Position numbers and translations under genes: made by a program. From positions 1 through 41,049 of the forward strand of contig NZ_DAHVNP010000025.1 of NCBI RefSeq assembly GCF_027319265.1: 41,049 bases of DNA. Reading direction: 5' to 3'. The notes beneath the pieces were generated by a model. That model worked only from the letters and a program-made list of their open reading frames with translations, had not been told where the DNA came from and ran no database searches. Positions within the stretch are counted from its first letter, which is position 1; each line of letters starts with the position of its first letter. Positions 17,795-26,570 of the stretch are shown here, piece by piece. This DNA is from Ferrimicrobium sp. (GTDB lineage: Bacteria > Actinomycetota > Acidimicrobiia > Acidimicrobiales > Acidimicrobiaceae).

Positions 17795-18733
17795 TCAACC
17801 CAGTTGTAAAGAGTGGTCCTCAGCTCGGAGCATCTCGATGACCGGGGCAAAACCTTCGATGTCTCGCACCACGTAGTAGGAGATCCCCCAGCGTTCTCGA
17901 CAGGCAAGGAGGTGTGCTGCGATCTCGGCGTGAGTCCCAATTGCAAGGAAGGGGGTCGAGAGCGCGTGGTCGAGTTCGAGACCAGGAACCTCTGAGAGAA
18001 ACTCTTGTGCCACCTTGCGACGATCATCGGTGACGACCACTGCCTGAACAAGTGCGTTCAACTCGAGGTGTTGAGCCCGTTCGCCAGCCTGCTCGACAAT
18101 CCAGTTAACGGTGGTGTCGAGGCGTTCTGGCTCCCAACGCACTGCGTGAGAGTTACCATCGGGCAGAGTCACCCCGAGCATCGTGAGTCCAATCATATCG
18201 GCCATCCTCGCAGCGTGAGCGAGGCCGGCTCGCCCGTTCACTCCAACCAGAATCGGGACGTGATCCTGTGCGGGCTCAATTGAGACAAAACCACTTAGGT
18301 CGTAGTACTCGCCATGATGCTCAACCTGTTCTCCGTCGAGGAGCCGACGAAGGATGTCGAGCGACTCGGCGAGGCGCTGCTTTCGTTGTTGGGGTGGATC
18401 AAAGGCAACAGAGATCGCATGATACTCAGGGAAGGCATGCCCAGCTCCCATTCCAACCTCGACTCGCCCACCAGAGAGCCGATCCAGGGTCGCGAGACGC
18501 TGAGCTAAAACCCCTGGGTGATGGAAGTCGTTGTTGAGTACTAATGGGCAGAGTCGGATCCGTTCGCTCCAGGCTGCGCAGAACGCGAGGGGTTCGAGTG
18601 CAGAGAGGTATCGTCCAAGGTGGTCGAAGCTGCAAAGCACATCAAAGTCGGCGGCCTCTGCTGCTCGCACTTCCTGGCGCAGTGTCACGGGATCGTTGGA
18701 CCGGATCTGATAGCCGAAACGAAATGGATTCAT
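17795..18733 (-). CDS. LLM-class F420-dependent oxidoreductase (TIGR03621-like)
   Basis: This 312-residue luciferase-like monooxygenase-fold protein starts MNPFRFGYQIRSNDPVTLRQ. It has the TIM-barrel hallmarks: AAEAADFDVLCSFDHLGRYLSALEPLAFCAAW, IRLCPLVLNNDFHHPGVLAQRLATLDRLSGGRVEVGMGAG and PVLILVGVNG-like VPILVGVNGRAGL. In actinobacteria these proteins generally use deazaflavin F420 as hydride carrier; the substrate is unknown. The open frame extends to 18880, but similarity begins at 18733, and that start fits a leaderless promoter (TAGCAT on the minus strand at 18741-18746). It is divergent from a small RHH regulator gene with 43 bp between the starts, so the two may be co-regulated. Confidence 0.88.
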   Translation of the reverse strand: MNPFRFGYQIRSNDPVTLRQEVRAAEAADFDVLCSFDHLGRYLSALEPLAFCAAWSERIRLCPLVLNNDFHHPGVLAQRLATLDRLSGGRVEVGMGAGHAFPEYHAISVAFDPPQQRKQRLAESLDILRRLLDGEQVEHHGEYYDLSGFVSIEPAQDHVPILVGVNGRAGLAHAARMADMIGLTMLGVTLPDGNSHAVRWEPERLDTTVNWIVEQAGERAQHLELNALVQAVVVTDDRRKVAQEFLSEVPGLELDHALSTPFLAIGTHAEIAAHLLACRERWGISYYVVRDIEGFAPVIEMLRAEDHSLQLG

Positions 18734-18739
18734 ATTACC

Positions 18740-18771
18740 GATGCTAGCAGAATTGATATCTAGATAGCATC
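18740..18771. promoter_or_regulatory. Mirrored -10 boxes of divergent leaderless promoters
   Basis: GATGCTA (18740-18746) and TAGCATC (18765-18771) are perfect inverted repeats. Read towards each gene, each arm contains TAGCAT. The right copy is at exactly -12 to -7 of the regulator's ATG (18777), and the left copy at about -13 to -8 of the oxidoreductase's ATG (18733). The repeat thus pairs two -10 elements, and a protein bound to it could control both genes. Confidence 0.55.
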
Positions 18772-18776
18772 GTGTT

Positions 18777-19207
18777 ATGCCCTTTTCTGTGGCTGAAACC
18801 CGTACTGCCCTCTTCGTCCGCATTCCTGCATCACGAGCTCGCCAACTCGACTCCCGAGCCCACGCCCTTGGGCGTACCAAACAGGACCTCGTTAATGATC
18901 TACTCGAGTCGACGCTTACACCTGATACTCCTTCGCCAGTACCGAGTGGGCCAAAGGGCGAGGCTGATAGGTACTCACCCTCACCGAGCTCGCTAGCCTG
19001 TTAAAGCTTGACGACGATGCCGTCTTGGTACGCGTCCACTCGGGTGGACTCCCCGTTCGACGGTTCGGGGCCGGATGACGCTTCGCACGAAGCGCGGCAC
19101 TGGACTGGCTCCATGGCTACGAGACTCCAGAGCGCAAGCCGCCGGGGTTTGCCGGTTCCTCATCACCTATCGGCGTAGGCACTGCTAAGGAGGGACAAGA
19201 GCATTGA
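18777..19207 (+). pseudogene. Ribbon-helix-helix/excisionase-type HTH regulator, frameshifted with internal TGA
   Basis: The first frame (18777 onward) reads MPFSVAETRTALFVRIPASR and then ARQLDSRAHALGRTKQDLVN, a ribbon-helix-helix-like start. After a one-base shift near 18968, another frame gives LTLTELASLLKLDDDAVLVR, then VHSGGLPVRRFGAG, a TGA, and RFARSAALDWLHGYETPER. The second part is a MerR/excisionase-like winged HTH in which the residue before R-F-x-R is nearly always Trp, so the TGA (19073-19075) probably replaced TGG. Without the two lesions the protein would have about 140 residues. It lies divergent from the LLM oxidoreductase and overlaps the next gene's TTG start by 3 nt. A truncated RHH-only protein of 75 residues could still be made. 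Confidence 0.65.
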
Positions 19208-19529
19208 CGCTTCACCTCCAGGAACATGGTGAGCGTAACGGCGACCCGATCATCGTGTGCCCTCCTTTGGTTTTGATCACGCTGCTCTGGCAGCTGCAAT
19301 AGAGCCCGTCTTCGCCGAACTTTCCGGATGGCGCCGCCTCTACGTCGATCTACCGGGAACTGGTGACTCGCCAGCTTACTGCCCTCCCCAATCAGATGCT
19401 GTTCTCGACGCGGTCGTGACCACTGTTCAAGCAGAGCTTGGCGACAGGCGGCTCGCTTTGCTGGGATGGTCCCATGAAGGCTATTCGCTAGGCAAACCCG
19501 GAGCAGTACGCATTTCAGGAAATGCATAA
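19204..19529 (+). pseudogene. Alpha/beta hydrolase, frameshifted and truncated
   Basis: A TTG start at 19204, with AAGGAGG about 10 nt upstream, gives MTLHLQEHGERNGDPIIV. After a one-base shift near 19257 the protein continues PSFGFDHAALAAAIEPVF, then WRRLYVDLPGTGDSPAY (the D-x-P-G-x-G-x-S loop) and RRLALLGWSHEGYSLG, the nucleophile elbow with Ser in G-W-S-x-E-G. Right after the elbow it loses similarity and stops at 19529. The lid, catalytic acid and histidine are absent, so this remnant of about 108 codons cannot be an active hydrolase. It overlaps the upstream regulator gene, so the two were probably an operon before decay. Confidence 0.65.
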
Positions 19530-19761
19530 GACACTTGCACACCGGCAAGAACTGGCTGGGTTGCACTTTGACGGTGTACCGTTCGAGCGCGACCTTGCCT
19601 CATCAACCTTTGAGGACAGCGCCAATGCATTACGACGCCTTTCCCGTTATAGAGTGGATGCGAACCACGTGCTGGCCACAACACGCCAAGCCTTGGCAGA
19701 GGGTGTCCGAACTGCCAACAGCACCCTTGCTGAGGTCAAAGATGCCAGGAGCAGGGGATGA
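19522..19761 (+). CDS. Small hypothetical protein or coding remnant
   Basis: This 79-codon frame follows the truncated hydrolase. Its predicted product is helical and charged (TFEDSANALRRLSRYRVDAN, then HVLATTRQALAEGVRTANS). In-frame protein-like sequence extends upstream of the ATG to 19492 (ANPEQYAFQEMHKTLAH), so it looks like the C-terminal part of a gene whose 5' end was lost, possibly in the same event that truncated the hydrolase. I do not recognise the family. No ribosome-binding site was seen, and the Fic gene begins about 80 bp downstream. Confidence 0.3.
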   Translation: MHKTLAHRQELAGLHFDGVPFERDLASSTFEDSANALRRLSRYRVDANHVLATTRQALAEGVRTANSTLAEVKDARSRG

Positions 19762-19842
19762 TATTGCCTAGGTGCGCTCAAAAGCCGTGCCCTCTCCGCA
19801 TCGCAACCAGCGGCGAAGGCGGAGCTACCTACACCTGGCACT

Positions 19843-20667
19843 ATGGTCAAGGTGGAGCCAAGGCAGGATACGATCAAGGGAGAGGGGGTTGTCATTAACG
19901 AGTCCGAACACTTGCTAGCATCGCTGGACCAGCGAATGCACAATCTTCACCAGTTACGTCCATTGCCCTCAGAAACCAGCCGTTCCCTTGCAGACGCGCT
20001 CAGAGTACGCATCACCTACACATCCAACGCTATTGAGGGCAATCATCTCACGCTCGCTGAGACGCAGGTGGTACTTGAAGGCATCACCGTGGGAGGGAAA
20101 CCCCTGCGCGATCATCTAGAAGCGATTGACCACGCTGAAGCCTGGGATGCGATGATCCTGTGGTCACAATCCGATCAACCGCTTACTCCCTGGCTCTTGC
20201 GGTCACTGCATGCGCTGGTGTTGTGTCGATCACAACCCGGTGAAGCCGGGCACTACCGCGAGGTGCCTGTAGCAATCTCGGGTAGCACACTCATTCCACC
20301 TGATCCTCTATCTGTTCCGGGCGAGGTTGACGATTTGTTTGCACAGTGGCACCAATCAGAGGGACATCCTGTTGCGATTGGTGCCGAGATGCACGCACGA
20401 CTGATGGCGATACATCCCTTCGCCGACGGCAATGGCCGTACTGGTCGATTGCTTCTCAACCTCTGGCTGCTGCGCCATGAGTATCTGCCTGCCTTGTTAG
20501 AACCTACGGACCGACTCCAATACTACGCTGCCTTATCGTCAGCGGACCGGGGCGATACGAACCCGATTATCGAGGTCGTAGCCCATGGTGTGGCGCGGAC
20601 GCTGACCGTGTACGAAGAGGTGCTTCACTTGTCTCACGTTGCGAAGCCACCACATTCACACCTGTGA
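19843..20667 (+). CDS. Fic-domain protein (AMPylator) with N-terminal inhibitory motif
   Basis: This 274-residue protein carries the complete Fic active-site motif HPFADGNGRTGR (residues 191-202). His191 is the catalytic base, Asp/Asn bind Mg2+, and the G-N-G-R-x-x-R loop holds the nucleotide phosphates. The inhibitory helix motif (S/T)-x-x-x-E-(G/N) appears as SNAIEGN (61-67), with Glu65 expected to block ATP gamma-phosphate binding. This makes it a class II, self-inhibited Fic protein. Such enzymes transfer AMP, or sometimes other nucleotides, to Tyr/Ser/Thr of target proteins. The true start is uncertain: the ATG at 19843 has no Shine-Dalgarno, while GGGAGAGGGGG lies a little downstream, so translation could begin nearer codon 18. 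No separate antitoxin is needed and none was seen. Confidence 0.88.
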   Translation: MVKVEPRQDTIKGEGVVINESEHLLASLDQRMHNLHQLRPLPSETSRSLADALRVRITYTSNAIEGNHLTLAETQVVLEGITVGGKPLRDHLEAIDHAEAWDAMILWSQSDQPLTPWLLRSLHALVLCRSQPGEAGHYREVPVAISGSTLIPPDPLSVPGEVDDLFAQWHQSEGHPVAIGAEMHARLMAIHPFADGNGRTGRLLLNLWLLRHEYLPALLEPTDRLQYYAALSSADRGDTNPIIEVVAHGVARTLTVYEEVLHLSHVAKPPHSHL

Positions 20668-20819
20668 CCGCAGTGAGTGCGCAACCTTTCCGAAACGCGT
20701 TACGCAACACGGTCTTGCCTTGTGACCGGCCTCAACCGTGGGTGGCAGGGGCGGCATTCTCGGGTGCGAATTCTTGTCGGGAGACCCGGAGGCGTTTGCG
20801 AGACCGGCTTCGCCCAAGT

Positions 20820-21284
20820 TTAGTACTCGCCCTTGATGACAAAAAAAGAACCACGAATGGTGCCAGCGAGTTTCGATCTCTGCCGAGCGAACTTAAATCG
20901 GGAAGCGAGTTCGTCTGGAATGTCCATTCCCTCTGAGAGCTTGAAGCCAACCGCCCGCCTCTTCGGATCATCGGTGGGGTACATCACGTTGATCGCAAGA
21001 CCACTCTCGTAGAAGACGTGGTCCCATCTGATATTCTCGACATTCGACGTGCAGCCCTCGAGCGGCTCAGAGGCGATCACGATGTCACGTTCTTCCTTGA
21101 GGATTCGCTGCACCCTACTGATGGTCTCGCCTGCGTCACTTGCCGGCTCTACTACAAAGTCATAGTTGTACTTGTTCTTGAAATAGCGAGCTTCGTTCGC
21201 GCGCAGTCCCGCAAGCGCATTAGCAACCGGCGATGACTCCAACCCAACGGTGGACACACTCTCGAAATCGACTCGGTACGACAT
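20820..21284 (-). CDS. Conserved-looking hypothetical protein
   Basis: This 154-residue soluble protein starts MSYRVDFESVSTVGLESSPV at 21284, where GGAGG is 6-7 nt upstream; an in-frame ATG at 21326 is not needed. Segments look well ordered: ANALAGLRANEARYFKNKYN, then a DAGETISRVQRILKEERDIV helix and the strand-rich HVFYESGLAINVMYPTDDPK. A basic C-terminus (RFKFARQRSKLAGTIRGSFF) follows. There is no signal peptide or membrane segment, so it is cytosolic. I recognise no family or catalytic motif. The base composition and strong ribosome-binding site argue that it is real and intact. Confidence 0.65.
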   Translation of the reverse strand: MSYRVDFESVSTVGLESSPVANALAGLRANEARYFKNKYNYDFVVEPASDAGETISRVQRILKEERDIVIASEPLEGCTSNVENIRWDHVFYESGLAINVMYPTDDPKRRAVGFKLSEGMDIPDELASRFKFARQRSKLAGTIRGSFFVIKGEY

Positions 21285-21434
21285 AGCACCTCCAGTCAAC
21301 CGCGTCCAAGGATATTCGGTTGCCACCCATGCCCCAGCACCAACTTGAATCTTCCTTACGCATCGCTGACCATAAGCACCTACGAGCTCGGCACTACCAT
21401 AGAGAGGAAGTAAGTAGGTGAATTGAGCGCATCC

Positions 21435-22199
21435 TCAGACCTCATGGCGCACCCAGACGTTTGGCTCCCAGTAGGTGCCGATTCCATCGTGGACGACTAG
21501 TGGACTCAGACCGCCTGAGAAGACGTAGTCGCCATCCGCGGGGAAGAGGATCGCTGTCCAGCGCGTCCACTCGCTGATGGGAGCCTCAATCAACAGCGAC
21601 TTCGGCTCCGTCCTGACGATCGCTCCACCTAGTCGAGCGTGTACGCGTAGCCAAGGGTCAAAGGGGAGCCCGTCTTCCCTGGTCCAATGGACGTAGCGCT
21701 CGATGGGTATGAGTGGATAGCGATCCTTCCAGCTCGGCCGCACGGGGGCCATCAGGACTCCAAGACCGCTGGATCGGGCTGCGACGATCATCGACTGGAT
21801 CAGTAGACGGCTGAGACCTTCGCCTCGGTGGTCCATCGCCACCTCGGCCGCCAGCGCTGAAAGTGCAGTGGGCTCGACATCGTCTGTCACTGCACGCAGT
21901 CCAACAGCGTCAATGCCCCTTGGCAAGTCTGCCTGGGTTCCATCCCAGCGAAACGGTATCGATCGGCCGCGTGCGATGATTTGTTCGCTGCTCTTCTCCA
22001 CAACCAGTAGCTGGAACGGAGCGTACTTTGGAAAGAGGGCACCAAAATAGGTAGACGTCTCGTTGCCATGCAGGTTGTACTCTGGCCAAACATCTACGAA
22101 AAGCGACCGAGATCTCTCCCAGAGGTCCGGACGTTCCTCGGCAGTATAGACCTCGATCAGGGAACTAGTGGGTAGCTCGATACCGTTCATGAGCGTCAC
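21435..22199 (-). CDS. GNAT-like acetyltransferase
   Basis: This protein of about 254 residues has one GNAT fold in its first two-thirds. FQLLVVEKSSEQIIARGRSI leads to ALSALAAEVAMDHRGEGLSR, where V-x(n)-R-G-x-G-L-S is motif A, then LLIQSMIVAARSSGLGVLMA and PVRPSWKDRYPLIPIERYVHW. The Y-P-L-x-P-x-x-x-Y-x-x-W segment and C-terminal strands (GAIVRTEPKSLLIEAPISEW, YWEPNVWV) are shared by a set of actinobacterial GNAT proteins of unknown substrate. The open frame starts at 22229, but I favour GTG at 22199, with GGAGTAGG just upstream; ATG at 22190 is also possible. It is divergent from the YCF48-like gene. No lesion is visible. Confidence 0.8.
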   Translation of the reverse strand: MTLMNGIELPTSSLIEVYTAEERPDLWERSRSLFVDVWPEYNLHGNETSTYFGALFPKYAPFQLLVVEKSSEQIIARGRSIPFRWDGTQADLPRGIDAVGLRAVTDDVEPTALSALAAEVAMDHRGEGLSRLLIQSMIVAARSSGLGVLMAPVRPSWKDRYPLIPIERYVHWTREDGLPFDPWLRVHARLGGAIVRTEPKSLLIEAPISEWTRWTAILFPADGDYVFSGGLSPLVVHDGIGTYWEPNVWVRHEV

Positions 22200-22424
22200 C
22201 CTACTCCAAGGGTCGACAGAAGGGATCATCCAGTTTCAAAGTATGAGCAATACTTGTGCGCCGAGCAAAGAGTCGGGATCTACCGTAGCGACCCTCCGAC
22301 AACCATGAGAGTCGCTATGCCTGCCTTGGCACTCCCCCATCCATATACTTGCGATGGTCGCTAACAATTTCTCTATATGTTTTCCCTATATGTCGCTGAC
22401 GGGTGGATGATAAGGTGATAGAAG

Positions 22425-24418
22425 GTGAGTAAGGCAAGACTCGTAACGTTCGCCTTAGTAGCCGCCGCCATCACCCTTTCAGGATGCAATCAAACCCGGA
22501 GCAGCCAGACCAACAGCAACCAATCGGGCCACGATGGCTCTGCAATCACCACGTCCAAGAACGCAAAGCTTGTGCCGATGCCGAAAGTTGAGTCCATTGA
22601 TGGGAGGGTTCTTGGACAACCTCGCGGGCGCTATGACAACGCGATGCGGTTCAGCTCGGCGACAACCGGATACATGGTTGGCAACGGCCTCATCCTCAAA
22701 ACAACGGATGGCGGTCTGCACTTTCGGACCGTGGCACACCCTGGGGTAGCGCTTACGCAGCTATCGGTATCCATGGTGGCACCAAACTCCATCGCGACTT
22801 GGGGCGGACACACCACTCTGATCAGCCACAACAGTGGTTCGAGTTGGTCTACCTTTACCTTTCCAACGAGGATTCACCAGGTCGCGTTCTCCACGCCTTC
22901 CAGCGGCTTTGCCATCACCGACGGTGCAGAGAGCGAATCGGGGAACTCGGATCGGCTGTTGTGGCAGACAACCGATGGTGGCGTCAAATGGAACCAGCTC
23001 CGATCGCCAGGTTCACCGATGTCGATCTCCTTTGGCAGTCCGAACATCGGTTGGATGAGTACCGCCAGTGGTTCCATCCTTAAGACGGTGGATGCAGGCG
23101 AAGCGTGGTCCAAGGTGGAACAGATTCCCACTCTCAGTGGCTATGCGCCGCCATCGTCTATCTCACTTCATGCCGCATCAGCGTACGTCTGTTGGGCACT
23201 TGTCGCCGATAGCGGTCAGATGAGTCAAGGCTCCTACTCAGTCTTTCGAACCACAAATGGAACGAACTGGATTCCAGTTCTGGCCAAGGCCACCGCTGGC
23301 GATGGACCCGCCCCTGGCGAGCCAGGCCACGTACCTGTAGGTCCAGGCTCTGCACCCGGACCGATGGCGGTGGTGCAAGGAACGGACACAGCGGTCGTGG
23401 CGGGACAATGCGAGGCGTGTAGCCTCTCAAGCTCGGAGTCGATCAGCACGACTTCAAATGCAGGGGCCAACTGGAATAATGAACCTTGGATTCCAAATGG
23501 CATGGGGGCGCCTGTCAGCATGTCCTTTGTCTCGCCCAGCGAAGGTTGGCTACTCGATTCAGGGGCGGGTGTTGGTGTCCTCCTTCAGACGCTCAATGGA
23601 GGAAGGAGCTGGAAGGAGGTATACCCAACGACCCATCCCCATCCAGTGAATGGAGTCTCATTGGTGAACGACCACCTCGGCTATGGAATCGGCATACCTG
23701 GAGATACTCGCGCGCTTCTGAGGACCAGCGACGGAGGTAGGAGCTGGGACACAATTGGTGTTGTTCCAAGAGTTGGCGCGACTCAGACGATCCAGATCGT
23801 ATTTCTGACCCAACAACGAGGATTTCTCGCCTACGAAATGCTAAGTGAGAACCAAAGCAAGGTCTATCAAACCACTGACGGGGAAGGCACTGGACCCTTG
23901 TGAGAAGACTCGCCGGGAACGGAGTGTCTCTGACCTTTGAGGGCACCAAAGACGGAGTTGCTTGCAGCTCCACCCACCTCTGGCTGACGACAGACAGTGG
24001 GAAGTCCTGGCATGCTGTCGACCAAGCGGCACTCTCACGCTTTGCACTACCTCCATCGGATCCCGCGATCGGTGGCCTGTATTTGGCACAGAAGGCGCAT
24101 CTTGCGATAGCTACGAGTCTGGCAAAGTTGGTTCAGTCGCAGTCGAACACAATTCCGACTCAGGTAAGTTTTGCTGGTTCCACGGCGGCATGGTTCCCCG
24201 ATCAGAATGGCTTCCTTCTCGTCACCGACAGCGGTACCAAAGCGAGGCTCATCAACGGTTTTGCGAACGCTGACAATACCGGCGTGGCCCCCGAATTGAT
24301 CGGAGAGAATGTTGATTTCATCAACGCCCAGGATGGCTGGACTTGGTCAGGGTCTTCTCTACTGCGAACAACCAACGGGGGTCTAACCTGGACCTACGCT
24401 TCACACCCGAGCACCTGA
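22425..24418 (+). pseudogene. YCF48/BNR-repeat lipoprotein split by a frameshift
   Basis: GTG at 22425, with AAGGTGAT 6 nt upstream, gives MSKARLVTFALVAAAITLSG followed by lipobox Cys21 and a Ser/Asn-rich linker. A series of T-x-D/N-G-G-x-x-W repeats follows, such as TTDGGLHFR, SHNSGSSWS, TTDGGVKWN, TVDAGEAWS, TLNGGRSWK and TSDGGRSWD. These build a beta-propeller as in YCF48/HCF136 photosystem assembly factors and sialidase-like proteins. At about 23880-23890 the first frame ends as TTDGEGTGPL*. Adding one G to the GGGG run restores TTDGGRHWTLVRRLAG and opens the second frame to 24418, with two more repeats (TTDSGKSWH, TTNGGLTWT). The full protein would have ~664 residues. It is extracellular and membrane-anchored; its role is unknown. 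Confidence 0.75.
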
Positions 24419-24805
24419 CACCGCTCCCCATGCGGCGGGCCACGCGTTTCCCCCGCCCCAATAGAGCAGCGTTCCCAACTGTATGAGCCAGATCGGGTTC
24501 GCTGGGACACTGCCAATACGTCACAACCGTCCTGTCTCTCCCCGACGAAACTTTCGAACTCTAGAGTAGCCTGGGACTTGCGCCGAGGTCAATCTTCGAT
24601 GAAGGCGCACAAGGCTGAGTATGAACTCCCGAGCGTTGCTGAGTAGGGACGTGTTCCTCACGTGAGGAGAGACCACATCCATAGCCGTCGATGCGCTCCT
24701 TGTGTTGTCTTGGGCCCTCACTCCAGATGCGTACGCTCGTCATACGCCACAAATTCGGCCGAGTTGTGACTCCACGCCGATCAATGGGAAGACTCTTCAC
24801 GGTGT
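24419..24805. other. 390-bp interval, nothing recognised
   Basis: I looked on the minus strand for a divergent MerR/SoxR gene that would match the operator at 24812-24833 and found none, intact or broken. No other gene or repeat was identified. Confidence 0.35.
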
Positions 24806-24809
24806 CGAC

Positions 24810-24840
24810 TTGACCTCAAGTGAACTTGAGGTCGTAGGAT
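24810..24840 (+). promoter_or_regulatory. SoxR-box-like promoter with 19-bp spacer
   Basis: A -35 box TTGACC (24810-24815) and a -10 box TAGGAT (24835-24840) are separated by 19 bp. Between them lies a perfect 22-bp palindrome (24812-24833) with core ACCTCAAGTGAACTTGAGGT. The long spacer with a dyad inside is the hallmark of MerR-family activator promoters. The core differs by one base from the SoxR site of the E. coli soxS promoter (CCTCAAGTTAACTTGAGG). It points toward the MFS gene at 24972. Confidence 0.75.
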
Positions 24841-24848
24841 AGCCACCT

Positions 24849-24902
24849 ATGAACCGAATCACGTGCTTTCCTGTCCGACCTGCGCGCATCGTAGGTAGGT
24901 GA
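24849..24902 (+). CDS. 17-codon mini-ORF directly after the SoxR-like promoter
   Basis: ATG at 24849 is about 8 nt after the -10 box, where a leaderless message would begin. It encodes MNRITCFPVRPARIVGR and stops at 24902, 69 bp before the MFS start. It may be a leader peptide, or merely chance. No ribosome-binding site is present. Confidence 0.25.
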   Translation: MNRITCFPVRPARIVGR

Positions 24903-24971
24903 GCCAATGTCCCTATGCCATGTGACGCCACACAACGACTCGAGAAGTAAGAACCTTAGAGACTACTACTT

Positions 24972-26244
24972 GTGACGAGTCCTCACCGACCAGCATCCCA
25001 TGGCATCCCACGCCCTAGAGTCTGGGCACCGCTGCACTATTCAGGTTTTGCAACGCTGTTCATCGGGTATTCAGTCTCCTCTCTTGGCAACGGAATGAGC
25101 GCAGTCGCGGTTGCTTGGCTCGCCATAGAGCTTGCCCATGGCCATGGTGCGGGTCTCCTTGATTGGAGAAGCAGTAGCGGCCTACACGCTGCCGGGTGTC
25201 CTTGTGGCACTAGGCGCGAGCCGAGTTCTGAAGCGTCTCGACCCTCGCTTCATCATTTTGGTCGATGCAATCTTTCGAGCCGTGCCACTCGCTCTGATTG
25301 CTGGCCTTGCACTTACTGACACACTATCACCTATTCTCTACGTCTCGCTTCTCGGATGCTCCTCTCTCTTTGGCCTGCTCGGTATCGCTGGCGACCTGGC
25401 TGCCACTACTGAGCTGTTGCCGTCCGAACTGCATGTCGCGGCAAACTCCTTGAACTCGGTAGCAAGCTTCTCAGCTAGCATCGGCGGGCCTGCAGTTGCT
25501 GGCGTGCTCATCGCAACAGTAGGACCAGGTCTTGTCTTTGCAATCGACGCCGCCACCTACGTCTTGCTAGCAGGAGCAGTGCTCGCGAGGCGGAGGTACC
25601 AACCACCTACTCCCGTCGTCAAGAGCTCTTCCGCTGGTATTCGCGACGGTCTGCGTGCATTATGGAACTTCCCGGCACTTGGTGCCATCACATTACTCTG
25701 TGTCATCTTTTATGGCCTCTACGGACCCGTCGAGGTCGCCCTGCCGCTCTATGTCTCCTCCGTCCTGCACGCGAGTGCCAGCGTGCTCGGCGGCTATTGG
25801 ACCGTTTTCGCGTTAGGAGCTACCCTTGGTGCTCTTGGTGCTACGTCGATCCACCGTTTTGGACTATGGCGAATGACCATCGCTGCCGTCGCAGCCTGGG
25901 GTGTCTGCCTCATTCCCTTTGGCTTCACTACCTCGGTGGTGATCGGATTTATCGCCATGTCGGTAGGTGGTCTCGTCTATGGGCCCTTCATCCCACTGAA
26001 GAAGACCATCATTCAGCGAAGTGCACGTAGGGAACTTCTAACCCAAGTCGCGGCTGCAAGTGGCGTCTTCACTGTGAGCGCCTCACCAGTCGGTGCTGCG
26101 CTCGGTGGTCCACTGGTAGCGGCGCTAGGGGCTCGGGCAACCCTTGCCTTCTCCGGTCTCGCCACGGTCACCACTGCGTTGGTTGCCGTTGCAGTACTGT
26201 TGGTTTACCGAAGGCGCACCAGAAAACTCAGTGGGGACCAGTGA
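24972..26244 (+). pseudogene. MFS exporter (EntS/TMS-like), frameshifted near the N-terminus
   Basis: GTG at 24972 gives a start with the first membrane segment (FATLFIGYSVSSLGNGMSAVAVAWLAIELAHGHG), typical of MFS exporters with the S-x-x-G-x-x-x-x-x-V-A/L-W motif. A one-base shift near 25140-25160 then moves it to a second frame that carries the other ~10 segments to 26244. These include LPGVLVALGASRVLKRLDPRFI (motif A region), PILYVSLLGCSSLFGLLGIAG, ELHVAANSLNSVASFSASIGGPAVAG and GGLVYGPFIPLKKTIIQR. The intact protein would have about 420 residues. The second frame has ATGs near 25132, but a protein starting there would lack segment 1, so it is probably inactive unless the break is a sequence error. 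The SoxR-like promoter upstream suggests redox-controlled efflux. Confidence 0.75.
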
Positions 26245-26570
26245 TACCACGCCATAGCGAGGTCACGCGCACCTGTCTGCCCAGAACTCCCTGATCAACC
26301 GAGAGTAATCAACCGATATCACAGGTGGGCTATTGGAAGGCTCCTTCCCGATGCATCGTCATGGTGCAGCGAATGTCCCACCTCGCAGTTGTCTCAAGTA
26401 CCCCTGCTCTCGATGCGTGGTTGGTCTGTCTGCCGCTCCTCCCACTCGCCAAGAGAGACGTATCCACTGAATCGCCACCGAAAGCTCCCAGCGTGATGAG
26501 GAGATCCATTGATCACGTCGCCAACACATGTGGCTTTTGGGACGAACCTCCACCCATCGGACAACAGTAT
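26245..26570. other. 326-bp interval between convergent genes, nothing recognised
   Basis: A 130-codon plus-strand frame crosses this interval and enters the antisense of the MocR gene; its composition does not look like a protein. No clear terminator seen. Confidence 0.3.
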
